64,000 nt of DNA from Asparagopsis taxiformis (lineage: Eukaryota > Rhodophyta > Florideophyceae > Bonnemaisoniales > Bonnemaisoniaceae), in the NCBI GenBank assembly GCA_030407315.1, contig JALQPE010001697.1, positions 62,001 to 126,000 on the forward strand, written 5' to 3'. Below, in pieces: positions 32,745 to 45,601 of the stretch. Position 1 is the stretch's first letter, and every line of letters starts with the position of its first letter. Made by a program: the position numbers and the translations under genes. The notes under the pieces were generated by a model. It saw only the letters and a list, made by a program, of their open reading frames with translations, ran no database searches and had not been told where the DNA came from.

Positions 32745-33068
32745 CAGACAGTGTTGTGAACCAATGCACGGTACTACCCGCAGACAATACAATTTGCTAT
32801 CTACACTACTGTCTACAGATTTACCCAGACAGTGCAGTAATACAATACAATGCATTGCCTCAGACAGTAAAATGTACTGTCTGCACATACTGTCTGGCGG
32901 CAACACTTCCGGACAGTAAAATTTACTGTTCTGGACAGTAAATTTTACTGTTTTTGGTACTGTCCAGATTTAGTGCCAGTTTACTGCTGCAGCAGTATTC
33001 TGAAATTTCCAGACAGTAAATTTTACTGTCTCCGCGCACTGTCTTTTTTCATTCTCAACACCGTAGTG
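32745..33068. repeat. Right subterminal palindrome array and 14-bp terminus, copy 2
   Basis: The same ACAGTAAA/TTTACTGT repeats as in copy 1, lacking the last two units (the GGCCAGACAGTAATTTTTACTGTC segment of copy 1). It ends with the terminus TCAACACCGTAGTG at 33055-33068. Homology with copy 1 stops at 33068. Confidence 0.85.
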
Positions 33069-35253
33069 TTCTCCTGTGCGCGCCCGCCCGACCCATCATC
33101 GTATTGATGTCCGTCTGCATGCGTTCGATACGCACCGCATCTTCGTCGACCTTACGTTTTAACGCCACCTCGTGGACCTCGGTCTTTGTAAGCGCCTCCC
33201 TCGCCCCTTGCAAGAGCGCCAGAGCCTCGTCTCGCGTCTTGTGCGCGGCGTAGCGCGCCCGATTCGCTTCTTCGAGGCGGACTAAAGCGTCGTCGCGAGC
33301 TTGCGCAATGGACGTCATGCGCGACAACGCTTCCTCGCGGGCTCGTTCGGCCTCAGCCAGTCGAGTTCGCAGTTCAGCCGCATCTGGCGCAATCGATGCC
33401 ACGCCTTCAGCGACCGCGGCCGCACTTGCTATTGCGTCGTCAACCACGGCCGAAACTACGTTGGCTGCAGCACCCGCCGCGGCCCCACTAGCGCTCGCTT
33501 CGCCCGACGCCGCCGCAGTACTTTGACCCTGAGTGGCCTTCTTCAGTTCCTGCAGTTCGTTGTATACCTTGACGTACTCCGCCCGCAGCGCTGCGTCAAG
33601 CTAAGTAACGTCGATCGGAGCTCGAGGTGCCTCCGAAAATAGCGAATACCGACCGTCTCGAAAGCGCCGACGCTCTACGGCAAGCAAAGCCGCCATGCCG
33701 AGGTATTGCGCGTACTCTCGCGAGTTGGTCGCACGCATCACATGTAGGTCGTTGGTTGATAACGCGGACAATACGGCATCGACGGTCACGACGTCATGGG
33801 CTTCTAAATGCGCGAACGCGCTGCGCGACGGGTTTCGCGGCGATTTTAACAGGAGATGCGGAATCTCTGTGTGACGATGGACACCGAGCGAACCGTGCGC
33901 CCAGTCCGCACTGCCGCGTTCCGCGTTTCACGGCAACCATTGGCCGCCTTCGTTGAAATCGATACCCGGCGCGACGTCGAAGACGGGCGTTTCGTCCCAT
34001 GCGCAAGCGCGATGTTCCGATAGAAGACTTTCCAAATGTGCCGTAGAATACGAACCGCCGCGCACGACCGCCGGCGCGCCGACGCGCTCGATCCCAGCGA
34101 TAAGTTTATCGCTTAAGCGCACTATGCGACGCTCGACATAAGCGATATGGAGCCACGCACAGGCTACCATTACGACCCATTCGCTTAAAGCAACGGCCCA
34201 GAAGTACGAGCGCGTTTCGACAGGAACGTTAAGACTAAGGATGACAGACGGCGCGTAATGGAAGACGCAAGGCAAAGGGACCGACAAGGATTCGGATGCT
34301 TCAGGCCAGTCGCGCGCGTCGTAACGAGGGAAGAAAGCGCCGATACGATCTTCAGGGAATTCACGGAACTCGACGTCGCGGTGCGTGACGAAGTATCCGG
34401 ACGTGCGACGCAAGCGTAATTCGCGGCGCGCCTCGGGGCGCATACTCGCGTCGAGAAACCAAGGTTCGCTCGTCGCCCCCTCGTGTTCCACGTCGTTCCA
34501 CGGAACGCCCCCGTCTAATAAGAAGCCAGCGCTTGGTGCTGCCGCCCAAGGATCGAGATGCGCGAATTCGTCGCGACGCATTGTACGGAGCCTCGCTAAG
34601 TGGCGTACGAGCCGTTCGTCAGCAGCGTCTTCGAGGAAATAGGCGTCGCATGGCAGGTTCGCGGGTACAGCCAAATCGCACAACGCCGATTCACGTCGTG
34701 CGTCCCATACCGTTTGCGCGTTGCGATGACCGGGCAAAACGGTGTAGCGATTGACGTCGGCGATGCGGTCCCATTGAAAGCGGCGCGGATAATATTGTAA
34801 CCGGCTTAGCTCCGACCACGTTGGCAGCGTACGCGGCAGAAAGCGAAACGCGGACGGATCTTCATAACGAGCGCGCGGCGTCGGGATGGGAGCGTTTTGC
34901 GCGGCCGACGGAAGGGATACGGAGGAAGGAGCGGGTATGGAGCGGAGAGGAACGCCGATAGAAGAATGACCGCCAGTCACCGACGCCGGCGTACCCGTGA
35001 CGTCCACGGTCTCGACGACGTTTGGTGTCGCATCGACGCTGTTCGCATCGGAACCGCTCGCGACCGCCGGAACGGGCGCGTTGATGGACGATTCCTGGGC
35101 TAAGGGAAGGTAGAACGGGCTCTCAGGACTTGCCGGCATAGGAGTTGCGAAGCGCGGAGCGGCAGTCGGCGTGCGAGTAGGCGTCGTCATTTCGTCGCCG
35201 GGAGCGACGCCGGCACGGAGCCAGCCAGGAAGAGATTCGTCGTCGTGCGCCAT
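33055..35253 (-). pseudogene. Retroelement Gag-like gene, two in-frame stops, 3' end cut by element insertion
   Basis: The frame from the ATG ending at 35253 (MAHDDESLPG) runs in one phase to 33055 with a TGA near 33928 and a TAG at 33601-33603. The N-terminus is Ala/Pro/Thr-rich. A middle part (ARYEDPSAFRFLPRTLP onward) is aromatic- and Arg-rich, and a hydrophobic stretch (VVMVACAWLHIAYV) follows. The C-terminus, after the stops, is a strong coiled coil (AELRTRLAEAERAREEAL type). The local base composition is much more GC- and CpG-rich than that of the flanking elements. The last codons and stop come from the terminal repeat of element copy 2. I call it Gag-like from composition and from its LTR-bearing surroundings only; no protease or polymerase is seen with it. 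Confidence 0.4.
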
Positions 35254-36237
35254 CGCGACGAAGGAGCGGGCGACGATGGCGAAACGGAGAACGAAAGAGG
35301 AAGGAAAGTGACAGCGAAGGAGAAGGACGAGGAAAGAGAAAAGCAGACGCGAGAAGAAGCAACGGAAGGTATGCGTGAGAAGATGACGCGCGAGGACGCG
35401 CTGTGGAGTTAGTCGGGGGGGAGTGTGGTACAATTTATTCGGTCGACGCGCACGCGCTCGTAACGACTGCGTCTGGCTGAGTCCGCATGCATCCGCGAAT
35501 TAGTTAGTTAGTAAGCGAGCGTACGCGTAGCGATCCGATTACGTGTCACGGCGCGCCTGAGCGAACGCGTGCGCGCGAACGAACCTGCGAGCTTGGCGCC
35601 ACGTGTAGCGCCTTTTGCGAATTTCCCTTTATTTTCCCTTTTTGGGTTTTTTATGACGAAAGTCTTTTTCCCAAATATTTCCCTTTTTGCGTGCGAGCGA
35701 GCGGCCGCCGGCCGGCCGCGCAAGGACAACCTGTCCTAGGTAGTTAGCTACTAATGGTTGTTCTGCTTCGCACCTTACCAATAAACAGCCAGCATCTTCG
35801 CAGCTACGAGTTAAGCGTTTAGCGAATCGCGAGGACCGATTGCGTTGAAACGTTGCGTGCGGGTTGCTCACGATCGCCAACGTTCGCGTGCGCGCTGCGT
35901 ATAAACCGATCGTCAAACTGCGTCGCACCGCGATAGCGCGCGTTGCGTCGCACGCCACTAGGCCAGGGATTTACGACCCCTGTGTGGATCGCGTTGTGCT
36001 CGAGTTTACTCGGTGATCTCACCCTGAGATCACGGCTCGCGCCGGCCCGCGAATCCCGTGTTGCGATCGTTCCCTACGCGTTCCGCCGTTGTACCACCCG
36101 TTCGCCAGCGCGACCGAGCGACGCGCGAACGCAAGTTCAACCAGCGCGTTACGGTTCACCTCGCCCTGACACGGCTGCAATTCTAGAACTCCCTTAGCGA
36201 TCGCCACCCCGGCTGGTCCTACAGAAACAACTAACAG
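35254..36237. other. GC-rich noncoding stretch, probable retroelement leader or LTR remnant
   Basis: About 1 kb of CpG-rich DNA upstream of the Gag-like pseudogene. I see no supportable gene. Its position fits the leader and 5' LTR of that minus-strand element, but the LTR boundaries cannot be set from one copy. Confidence 0.3.
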
Positions 36238-36831
36238 TGCCACCCGCTGGTGTTTGACTGTATTTTGGTAGCAAAGAAAGGATAGGGTAGAGTAGGTTAG
36301 CAGGTAGACACGGGCGTCACGACGAACGATCCACGCGAGGATTACGTCAACGGACGAGGTGGCACGTCACCAGAGGCGCTCTCAACCAAGCCCGTAGGCA
36401 CGACACGAGATCAGCCTCACGTGTGGCAATGGGCAGGGAGTACGCAGCTCGACGGAGACGAAGCTTCGTTAGGCGAAAACGTAAAACGTAACCGTAGAAG
36501 TCAGTCGTAGACTAGAGCCGTTGCTCGTTCTGGTGCTTGTCCCCTTTCCCTCCCGGCACGTTGCCAATACCTATTTAGCCACGATAGCATCGCATTACAG
36601 TGTAAACATTGTTCGTAACGTCCCCGAATGGGAAGAGACCTAGTGGGTCGCGCGTGTGGACCCGTTGGTCCGTTGGCCGCGAGCCAGTTCGTTCACTGCA
36701 CACGTGTTCCGAAAGCGCGCGCATGCACCAGCAATGTTCGTACATTGCTGTCGCCGGTTGTGTCCGCAGAAATTAGGATTCCGCGGAAGTCGTGAATATT
36801 TGCCATTTTCGAATTGGCCACGTATACTACA
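36238..36831 (+). repeat. LTR (plus orientation), probably solo
   Basis: It starts TGCCACCCGCTGGTGTTTG and ends CGTATACTACA. It is homologous, in inverted orientation, to 46912-47495, with clear divergence. No matching internal region adjoins on the expected side, and the sequence after it is a fragment of the CACTA-type array. I read it as a solo LTR inserted in an older element remnant. The outer boundary is approximate. Confidence 0.6.
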
Positions 36832-36837
36832 TCCCTC

Positions 36838-37262
36838 AACCCCAAAAAGATGCCCACGATAGCATGACGCTCCGTCTCATCCACCACTCCCAGACACTGA
36901 ATTTTACTATATCAGGACACTACTTTTACTATCTCCAGGTTCTGCCCAGGACAGTGAAAATTAATTTCTGGAGGTGCTGCCTGCAGCAGGGCCGCGCACT
37001 GTCTGCTCATCCTATCTGAGACAGTGCACCGTGCTGGTTTCATCTGTTGTTCCAGGCAACGTATTTCACTATCCGGCCATGTTGCCTCGGCCAATACAAA
37101 ACACTATCCGCCAACACTGCCCAGTACAGTAGATTAAATCATATTCAACTATTGAATAAATCATTATTTTTTACTGTCTCCATTCACTGTACTGTCTGCC
37201 AGACAGTGCAAATCACTGTCTCCAGGTGTGGCATTAATTTGTACTTTCTGCATACTGTTTGC
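36838..37262. repeat. Inverted fragment of the left subterminal array of the CACTA-type element
   Basis: The reverse complement of this stretch matches parts of 47620-48540, including CCCAGACACNGAATTTTACTATA-type sequence and the ACAGT palindromes. It is diverged, and its 14-bp terminus is missing. It marks a fourth, older and inverted copy of the same element family. Confidence 0.65.
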
Positions 37263-37682
37263 GTACTTAACGGCGCCTCGGCGTCCTGCATTTCCGTCCG
37301 ACGGACCGTGAGTCACGGCGTCCCGGACGAGATGCGTAATATCGAGCCTTAGAGCCGTCTTGATTCGCGAGTAAACGCGTCCGGTGACGACCGACTCCAG
37401 TTTCCTGGTTGCGATGGGAACAATTTCGGAGATCAGCGAGGCGCACATATCGCCGTAAAATGCCTGCAGGTGAGTGGCACAATCGATATGCACCTCCTCG
37501 CGAGCGATGTCACGGACTACTTCTCGTGCGATATCCCGTATCTCCTGAGGGCCAACTGCCGTGGCAGGCGGCAACTTCAAGTCCGCACTGGCGGAGACAG
37601 TTGTCATAATGCCTGGCGGTCCTCTCAACCAGAGTCGTGTCGCTTCCCTATTGGGTGCCCATTTAAGGGATGTGCCAATCAC
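37263..37682 (-). CDS. Hypothetical protein fragment
   Basis: The frame starts at 37682 (MIGTSLKW) or more plausibly at an internal ATG near 37607 (MTTVSASADL). It contains a charged helical stretch (QEIRDIAREVVRDIAREE) and then reads out into the adjacent inverted repeat fragment, so its C-terminus is not natural. It could be a remnant of a retroelement structural gene. No family is recognised and its reality is uncertain. Confidence 0.25.
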
Positions 37683-37710
37683 AAGGCACCAGCCAACTGG
37701 GCGTGTTTCC

Positions 37711-38285
37711 TGTAATTAGGACAAGCGCAAGGCTGTAGACACCCTATTCGGGCCTATCGGCCCCGGCCAAGACCCCACAAGGGACAAATTTCTAACTTAA
37801 GCTAACCAGCTGTACATTACAATGTAAGCCTAACTGGCAATAACCTCGCGGGTAGGCGAGTGCCGTTAACTGGGCTCTGGTTGGTCACTAACTGGATATT
37901 TATTCCTAACCACTAACCTAAGCTTACAGTAGACTTAGTATAAAACTGCCACTGGAATAGCCAGTAGGCACGGTTTCTAGAGTAACGTAAACTCAAGTGG
38001 AATTACGACCCACAGGAACAGTGTTCGCATACCTATTGTTCAACCCTCTCCGGGAAAACCTTAGGGTTAGCCAACAGCTCGACGGATTACGTCATCTTGC
38101 TCCATTAATACGCACCTCGCGTGAGCGCTATAATCGCACAACCCTCTCCGGGTAGCGATCCCTTCTCTCTTACGAGACTACCCGCCGGGTACCTATAAGG
38201 TTCATCTGCTCTACCACTTCCTCTACCGAGGCTCGGGACACCTGTCGGGTGGTTTGCCGCTCTAGCGGATTTTCTACCTGCTACA
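37711..38285 (+). repeat. 5' LTR of the Ty3/gypsy element
   Basis: About 575 bp, starting TGTAATTAGG and ending CTGCTACA (TG...CA ends). It directly precedes a primer-binding site. There is no second copy in the window to confirm the limits. Confidence 0.6.
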
Positions 38286-38286
38286 T

Positions 38287-38304
38287 TGGTCTCTCGACCT
38301 AGAA
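38287..38304 (+). promoter_or_regulatory. Primer-binding site
   Basis: TGGTCTCTCGACCTAGAA follows the LTR after one base. TGG is the complement of the tRNA 3' CCA end. The tRNA species is not identified. Confidence 0.5.
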
Positions 38305-38362
38305 CCTTGTACCCTCGGGTAAGTCTCTTTGAGAGAAATTTTCCTTCACAATCATCTTCACG

Positions 38363-40287
38363 ATGCCTCGTAACCCTACAGCGGGACCCCCTAGTGAGGA
38401 CATAGCGCCTGCCAGCGACTTATCCGATTCGGATCTGATCGCCGAAGAAGGCGTGGTGATTAACACCCTGCAAGACCGAGCCGACCGAATCTTCAACGAG
38501 CGGCTGGAAGAATTCAAGGCTGAATTCAGCACCGTCGTCGAGAAGACTGTTCAAGACCGCAGGGCGGAAATCGTAGACGCTACGGTCGAAACCGTCATGG
38601 AACTGGTCGAGCCAAAGCTGATGGCCGCCAGCCGAGAAGCCACCCAAGATCGGGACGCCGAGTTCCTAGTGGAAACCTGGAATCAGGTCAAAGCCGAATT
38701 CGCTAAGCGCGTGTCCCTTTTGGAAACTCGTCTGGAGGAGCTTTCGATTCACGGCTTTACTGCCAGTCCATTAGAACAACAGGAGTTTCCTGCTCGCCGC
38801 AGCCGATCGGCTGACTTCCCTGACCCTACATCCGGTAGGGAGGAAGAAGAAGATCCCCGATTGGATCAAGTCGCGGAAGCAACCCGACACCTGTCGGACC
38901 GTGTCGACGCCCTCGCCGAATCACTATCCCAAACAGGGAATATCCCTCGCACGAGACCGCACACTCGTGCCACCGGATCTGCCCCGGAAAATCCCTCGTG
39001 GGATGATGAAGAAGGACCTCTTGAGGAAGGCTTAGTGCCCTTGAAGGCCCGCGAACCCGCGTTCGATCTAGTGGTCTCCTATCGGTACTACCGACTCAAG
39101 AACAAGTTCCTAACGACCGACACCCCAATGGGGAAATCAAGAAGCTTGTATAAGCTAACGGAGAAGATCCGTAATTTCAACGCGTCATTCACGCCGTTCG
39201 ATGGTACGGAACCCATCGATATTCTCCGGTTCCTCGCGGAATTTCAAGATGCATGTGATTCATGCGGAGTCTCGGAGGGAGAAGCTACCAAGTTACTCAA
39301 GTATTTCCTGGAGGAGAACCTCAACGGTTTATCGCCGCTGAGGCGCGAAAGCGCAAGCTTCTCAACCATCTGCATCAGCAGATCACTTGGCCTCAAGCCG
39401 TTAACGCCCTCCTGGCTCGCTACGCAACGGACAATGTCCTAGCGGATGCATATGACGCAGTAACGCGTATACGGCAAGGGCCGGATGAAGATGAAGCTGC
39501 ATACGCAGACAGACTGCAGGACGCTGCTCTCCTGTGTGCGAACGTCTTCTCGGAAAGAGACTTGGTCAAATACTACCTCAAGGGCCTACGCCCAGAGGTT
39601 AAACACACCGTCAAGGTTACAATTGGCCGCTCCGGCGGAGAAGATTTTCTCGCTGTCCGTAACCTTGCTAAAGGACTCGGGGACTCTCTACGAGCTTCGC
39701 TACCTGCAAAACCGAAGGCTTATCCTACTCGGGAAATTGCCGAACGCAAACGCAAGGCGATGCTCGCCACCCTACCCGGGGAGCCGTCCGCGATACCGCG
39801 GACCCCGCCGCCGACCTTACCTTCCCCTACCGGGAACCCAATCGGCGCGCCAATGCAGGCCCCTACCCTAACGGGAGAACATCTTAAACTCGCTGAGAGT
39901 ATGATCCCCGAAGGGGCTGTTACTTGTAGATGCTCTGGCTGTCGCCAACCGGGGCATGTGTTATACACTTGTCCTTATTTACCGCCCTCTGTGGGAACTT
40001 ACTTCGCCTTTGCGAACTACGCTTACCAGCAAGAACCGGAACAGGTTATGCGCCGCCAACAGCGCCAGTCCAATCGGTTCAACCGGAAAAGGGATTACCT
40101 TAAAGCCGTTCTCCAACGGTCAAACCCTCCAACACGCATGGTTGCGTTCGCCGATGACGAAACTCATCCCAAATCGGGCCCTCCGAGGCGAGACGTTTTA
40201 GAACGTAACGGATCTTCCGTAACGGCTCAAGACGTTGCCGACGCCTTGGAAACCTCCGACGACTCCGACACATCGTCAGAAAACTGA
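38363..40287 (+). pseudogene. Gag polyprotein of the Ty3/gypsy element (frameshifted)
   Basis: The ATG at 38363 opens a frame to about 39340, and the reading continues from there in another frame to 40287. The first part is a charged, helical, coiled-coil-like segment. The second holds the capsid-like retrotransposon Gag region (QQITWPQAVNALLARY, YYLKGLRPEVK) and ends with a zinc knuckle CSGCRQPGHVLYTC (CX2CX4HX4C, near 39930-39975). The frame change near 39335 could be an indel; a programmed frameshift is unlikely because it falls inside the capsid domain. Confidence 0.75.
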
Positions 40288-40503
40288 TGACGGGGAGTGA
40301 GGTGTCGCACTCCCGTCAGGAGGTGGAGCGATTACGCTACTCGGTGGACATCTCACACAACCACTTGCAGGAAGAGGCTGCAACTCTCCTCTAGGGACCA
40401 AAGTCTTCCCAGACACCAACCACCCCTTCGGGTTCCCCCACAGGGACTCGAACCTCAAGGCCGAAAGCCTCATGCCTGCTTAAGGCCGCCCATTACGTAG
40501 TAA

Positions 40504-43500
40504 TGGGTTCCATCGGACTCGATCCGTCAATTCTCACGCCCATGCGTATGGTGATGGACACCGGGTCCGGACCATCGGTCATCCACGAAAGAAGCTTACC
40601 CCACAATGGGAACAATGCCAAGTCCCTACGGGGAAAGTTCCGCAACTGGCCGATGCTAACGGCAATCCTCTTCGGATAAAAGGCAAGATAAAACTGTCAT
40701 TACAGTTAGGCCACAAGTCCTTTGAGGAAGAATTCTTCGTCGCGCCTAAGTTGGCCGTACCCCTCATCTTGGGAACTGGGGCAATGAATACCCACGTAGA
40801 CGCAATTAGGTGCCGGGCCCAACGAATTGATATTCACGACGGCGGGTCGATAGCTATCCTAGTGATGTCGCCTACGCGTAAAACATCCCCCACCCTTTCG
40901 TGCTACGTGGATGCCTCTCGACCCTCTAATGGGATTAACTTAGACCGCCAGCCTCATGGCATTCGATTGTCACAAAGTGTGAATGTTCCTCCGCGGAGTC
41001 ATGTAACAATTACTGTCGTATGCGCCGGTGGCGGCTTGAGTATAATCTCACCGAGAGATCGGATCCTTCATCGACATCGTGTCTCTATCCCGAATGGGGT
41101 TGCGGAAGTCATCCCGCGACAGGAATTCCTGACTATCTTAACTAACTTCGGTACATCCGACAAGTACCTCCCAAAGGGGACAATTATAGGCTATGCCCTT
41201 CGGGCACCCGAACGGCCAATGCGCCCCATGGCTCTCAGCCGTTCTACCCCTTCCTCCCAAGAGGCCTCCACTATGGTGACTACTCTCCCTCAGGAGCAAG
41301 AGGCCGAGGCCACACCACCATCAAGTTGGAAGCAAGAAGTCTCTCTAGACCACCTTGGTCAAATCCCGTTGAGGGAACGCATCCTTAGCATGCTATCTCA
41401 ACACGAGTCTATGTGGGATGGATCCCTAGGGGACATCCGCGCTACGGAACACCGAATCGACATCGTCGAAGGGAGCAAGCCTCGACGGCAACAACCCTAC
41501 CGGATGGGACCTGCTCGTCGAGAGATTGCCCGTAAGGAAATAACCAGCATGCTGGAAAAGGGAGTGATCGAACCGTCGACCTCCGAATGGGCTAGCCCAG
41601 TGGTACTGTTCCCAAAAGAAGGATGGTAAATTACGTTTTTGCGTCGACTATAGGGGCCTTAACGACATCACTGTCAATGATGTGTACCCCCTTCCACGAA
41701 TGGATGATTGTATTGACTCCCTCGGAGATGCTCAAGTATTCACCACATTGGATTGTAATTCTGGCTATTGGCAGATCCCTGTTGCACAAGACGACCGTGA
41801 CAAAACGGCATTCACCTCCCATTTGGGGACATATCGTTTCAAACGATTGCCTTTTGGCTTGAAGAATGCACCGGCAACGTTTCAGCGTGCCATCGACATT
41901 ATTCTTAGCAGCGTTCGCTGGCAGACCTGTCTGATTTACTTAGACGATGTGATCGTATTCTCTCGGGACGAGGCCGAACATCTCCACCATGTGGACCAAG
42001 TACTCTCTCCTCCTACGGGAGGCAGGTGTCACCCTGAAGTTGACAAAGTGTCATTTCTTCGAAAAGAAGGTTGATTACCTGGGGCATGTCGTGATGCCAG
42101 GAAAGCTAGCTGTTGCACAGAACGCCACTTCGGCTATCGCTGACGCGATCTTTCCGCAAACACCTACGCAAATGCGATCCTTCCTCGGAAGCTGTGGCGT
42201 CTTTCGACGATTCATCAAAGGGTGTGCCACAATTGCGCATCCCTTGAACGAAATGCTGACCAAAGACAGCCTCCCTGAATTCGGGAAAGAACCTCCCACC
42301 GAGGACCAACGACGCGCGTTCAACGCTCTCAAGGAGGTCATGACCAAGCCGCCGATACTGGCTCTACCCAAGTTGGGTCATCCCTACACCGTGGATACGG
42401 ACGCTTCCGCATACCAAATAGGATGCGCTCTGCTCTGCCAGCAGCAAGGGGAAGAGAACGATCTCAAGCCAATTGGCTATTGGTCGCGGACCTTGACTAA
42501 ACCTGAAAGAGGTTACTCCCCTACGGAGCGTGAATGTCTAGCCGTCGTATGGGCTGTCACTATCCTACGTCCATACTTGGAGCAAACAAAGTTTGTAGTC
42601 CGGACGGACCATAACGCGCTGCGTTGGCTCATGAATATCAATGACCCTTCAGGGAGACTATTCCGTTGGCGCCTCCGACTTGCGGAATTTGACTATCAAA
42701 TAGTCTACCGACCCGGCCGGGTTCACCAACTACCAGACGCCTTATCGCGTGTAGAGACTACCGGCGAAACGCCCGTCACTATTGACGATGAAATACCAAC
42801 TCTGTTGGCCACGCATGCACCGCAAGGTGAAACATCCTTGGATGATGACACAGATGTTTGGTTCTACGACCTTTCTCTAGCAAGCTCAAGCAAATGGAAC
42901 TTCACCCTCAAGGGTACCCCCGTCTTAACGCTCATCCGCAAACGGAAAACTATTGCCCGATAACTCTCCAAGAGTGGCTCGAAGAGCAACGAACGGACGG
43001 CTTCTGTCAACAGGCCCTGGCCTCTCAGAAATCAGAATCTGACTCTCTCTTCTTAGATGAAGACGGGTGTCCTTTGTAGGAAGTCCAGACTGGATGGGTC
43101 ATCCCAAATCGTAGTACCTAAAGCCTTGCGGCTACGTCTATTGACGATGTGCCACCACGGCATATTGGCAGGACATCCTGGTCAGAACCGCATGTACGAC
43201 ACGATGCGCCTATCTTACTACTGGCCTCAATGGCTGGGGACATAACCGGAACGGTTGAACGCTGTTCAGCGTGCGCGAGAAACCGATTACGGTTGCGCAA
43301 ACATGCGAGTACCCTCCAGCTGTTCCCAGCTACCACACCATTGGATGACGTTGCAATTGACCTCCTCGGTCCTCTACCTCGTACCAAGAAAGGTAACGTG
43401 CACCTACTGGTGATTTCATGTCGCTTCTCCAAGCTCACCCAAGTGGTGCCCCTGCGAAGCATTACGGCTTACCATGTGGCAGTAGCCTTTTGTACACATT

Positions 43501-45168
43501 GGGTGTTTAAGTATGGTCCTCCACGGACATTACTATCCGATAACGGTCCGCAATTTGCGTCGAAGTTCTTCCAAGCTGTCTGCCTCCAGTTAGGAACGAA
43601 GAACGTCTTCACGACGGCTTACCATCCCCAGACAAATGGGCAAGTCGAACGGTATAACCGTACTCTATTGAGCATGCTACGTAATTACGTTAATGATAAC
43701 CAGGACGACTGGGATGCTTACGCATCAGCGTTAACCTATGCGTACAATACGCACGTGCATCGCACAACGGGTACCACACCCTTCGACCTAATCCTAAGCC
43801 GGCCTCCACCGCCATACGCAACACACCATTCGGTGAAAAGGAGGGCAACGCCAGACGCGTTCACGATGCAAGACTTCTTACGCCGTATTACGGATACCAT
43901 TGATATGGCAGGTAAACGCCTTCACAGCGCGCAAGCACGCACAAGCGTAACTTCGACCGATCAATCCGGAAGTCTACGACTCATCACTACTGATGATTAC
44001 GTTTATCTGGATAACCCAGAAGTCCGTGAACGGAACAAGCGAACCCCAATAGCTCAAGGCCCCTATAGGGTTATCCGTGCAGAAGGCGAACAGTTTACAT
44101 CGACCGAGAGGGTATCACCGAAAAGGTTAGCCTCGACAGAGTTGCACTCGCCCCCCGGCCGAACGAACAACCATCCCCACGGACACAACCTTCCGCTAGC
44201 GCGCCACAAACACCACCATTAGGTATTAACGCACCATCGTCAAACACGAAGTACCACCACCACCAGCCGACGGTCAACAAAACGCACAACGCGAATCACC
44301 TCCACTAAGTCCTACGCAGGAACTACCCACCACGGGTCATCCACCGCTTTCGCAGCAACCTACAATTAGGACAAACCAAGAAGGTAGTGGTTTGGGACAA
44401 ACCACCCTTCAGGAGGGGCCCCAGACGCTATGCGCGTAAGCCAAAATTTTGCAACTCCCTCTCGGGATGAATCTAGTAGTCGTACCCCTTCCGGTAACTC
44501 ACCCATAATTAGGAGCGACGCACACGACCCAAGTCGTTCACCCATGCACCAGGTGCCAACCAACCGCGACCGCGCACTATTGCGAAGAAGCCTACGAAGT
44601 AGAGACGCACGCGCTGCCCAGGCAGATGCGGACCAAAGTCCCAACCCCGACAGGGCTCATCCATCACACGGCGAACAACTCGCAGGAGTGTGGCAGGCAC
44701 TGACACCACAGACCAAGCCCAAAGGCATCACGACTCGCGGAAACGCGAACAAGCGACGCCTAAGTGAAGCGCGTACGGGCACCGACTCCTCAACGAGGGG
44801 CAAACCCCCTAGCGGGAACGAAACCGGGCACCCGACCGAACTCGGAACAAGCAGCACTCCCTGAAGGGACGAAGGAAACCCCAGAGGGAAGCGGCGATGC
44901 CAAGTGCGCAACCTCGGATGAGGAGTATCCCATCGATGATCTTATAGACTACGTCACTGACGACGAAGGGGAACAATGGTTCCTTGTGAAGTGGTATGGC
45001 TACCGCAAGCCAACATGGACGCAACGAGCGAATGTTCCCCCTGAATGGGCATCACGGTACTTCCGTCGTACGCAACACCGTAAGGGTGACAGGCCACCGC
45101 GCCGAACGCACACGCGCACACCCAGACGTGGGAAGAAGTCGCATAACCCCGCAGGGACGAGAACCTAA
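40504..45168 (+). pseudogene. Pol of the Ty3/gypsy element: protease, RT, RNase H, integrase, chromodomain (several frameshifts)
   Basis: Protease: DTGSG at 40557-40571. Reverse transcriptase: the YRMGPARREIARKE region near 41500, FCVDYRGLND near 41640 and the YLDDVIVFS active site near 41940. RNase H: VDTDAS near 42391 and TDHNALRWL near 42605. Integrase: a zinc-binding-like HHGILAGHPG segment, then IDLLGPLP, LLSDNGPQF and NGQVERYNRTL (the D, D, E pattern) between about 43150 and 43850. Chromodomain: YPIDDLIDYV...WFLVKWYGY...PTWT at about 44930-45080. Frame changes occur near 41610, 42000, 43000-43150 and 44160-44760. The element cannot make a full Pol as it stands. Confidence 0.85.
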
Positions 45169-45330
45169 CAAGGTATCCACCAGGGGAGCTACCGAGCCTC
45201 GGAAGGTCAGTCCAGGAAGGGCGCACTTTATCACCGCCAAACCGGAACCATCGTGGAAATTGAGAATTTTTGGAAAAATGAAAATCTGGCTAACAGGGCT
45301 TCTTCAACAAACAATCCATACGTCATCATG

Positions 45331-45601
45331 ATGATGCATCTTTAATGTACCATAGAGGTGCCTCAGGACTACCTGATGAACGAAGGCGCAACGCAAAAGC
45401 GTATTCAAATTACCCTTAGAGGTTTGTGCGGAGGCAATTGCCTGTCCCTAGCGACGATAATGGCTCGAAGGCCGAGGCCGCTGGGATGCGGAAGGTGCCG
45501 TAGGGGCAAACGCATGCACGTTCGTCGATGGACGAGGATGACGGGGTGGAACCCTAGCGAAGGTGGGATTGCGACGCAAGCCGCGCTGCGGAATAGCACC
45601 G
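45331..45601. other. Junction between the truncated gypsy element and the next retroelement gene
   Basis: No supportable gene and no LTR match. The base composition changes here to the GC-rich type seen in the downstream Gag-like gene. Confidence 0.35.

Larger units (their letters stand above)
18954..33068. mobile_element. CACTA-ended composite element, copy 2 (left part missing or replaced)
   Basis: The block is homologous to copy 3 from 53279 onward and to copy 1 from 27357 onward. It ends with the 14-bp right terminus at 33055-33068. The expected left terminus, left array and chimeric transposase gene of copy 3 are absent; a CTGGTT array abuts instead. Its genes for the ParB/dioxygenase, ParB/methyltransferase/SET, 453-aa and 508-aa proteins all carry frameshifts, so this copy looks inactive. 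Confidence 0.75.
37711..45330 (+). mobile_element. Decayed chromodomain Ty3/gypsy LTR retrotransposon
   Basis: Order: 5' LTR, primer-binding site, Gag with CCHC knuckle, aspartic protease, reverse transcriptase, RNase H, integrase, chromodomain. This is the Ty3/gypsy order (integrase last), and the terminal chromodomain marks the chromovirus branch. The coding region is broken into several frames. I could not find a second copy of the LTR sequence downstream, so the 3' end is truncated; the right limit is approximate. Confidence 0.85.

Noticed and set aside
35508..36243. Several 60-110-codon frames in the GC-rich leader
   Set aside because: High GC lengthens chance frames; none has a motif or a relative in the window.
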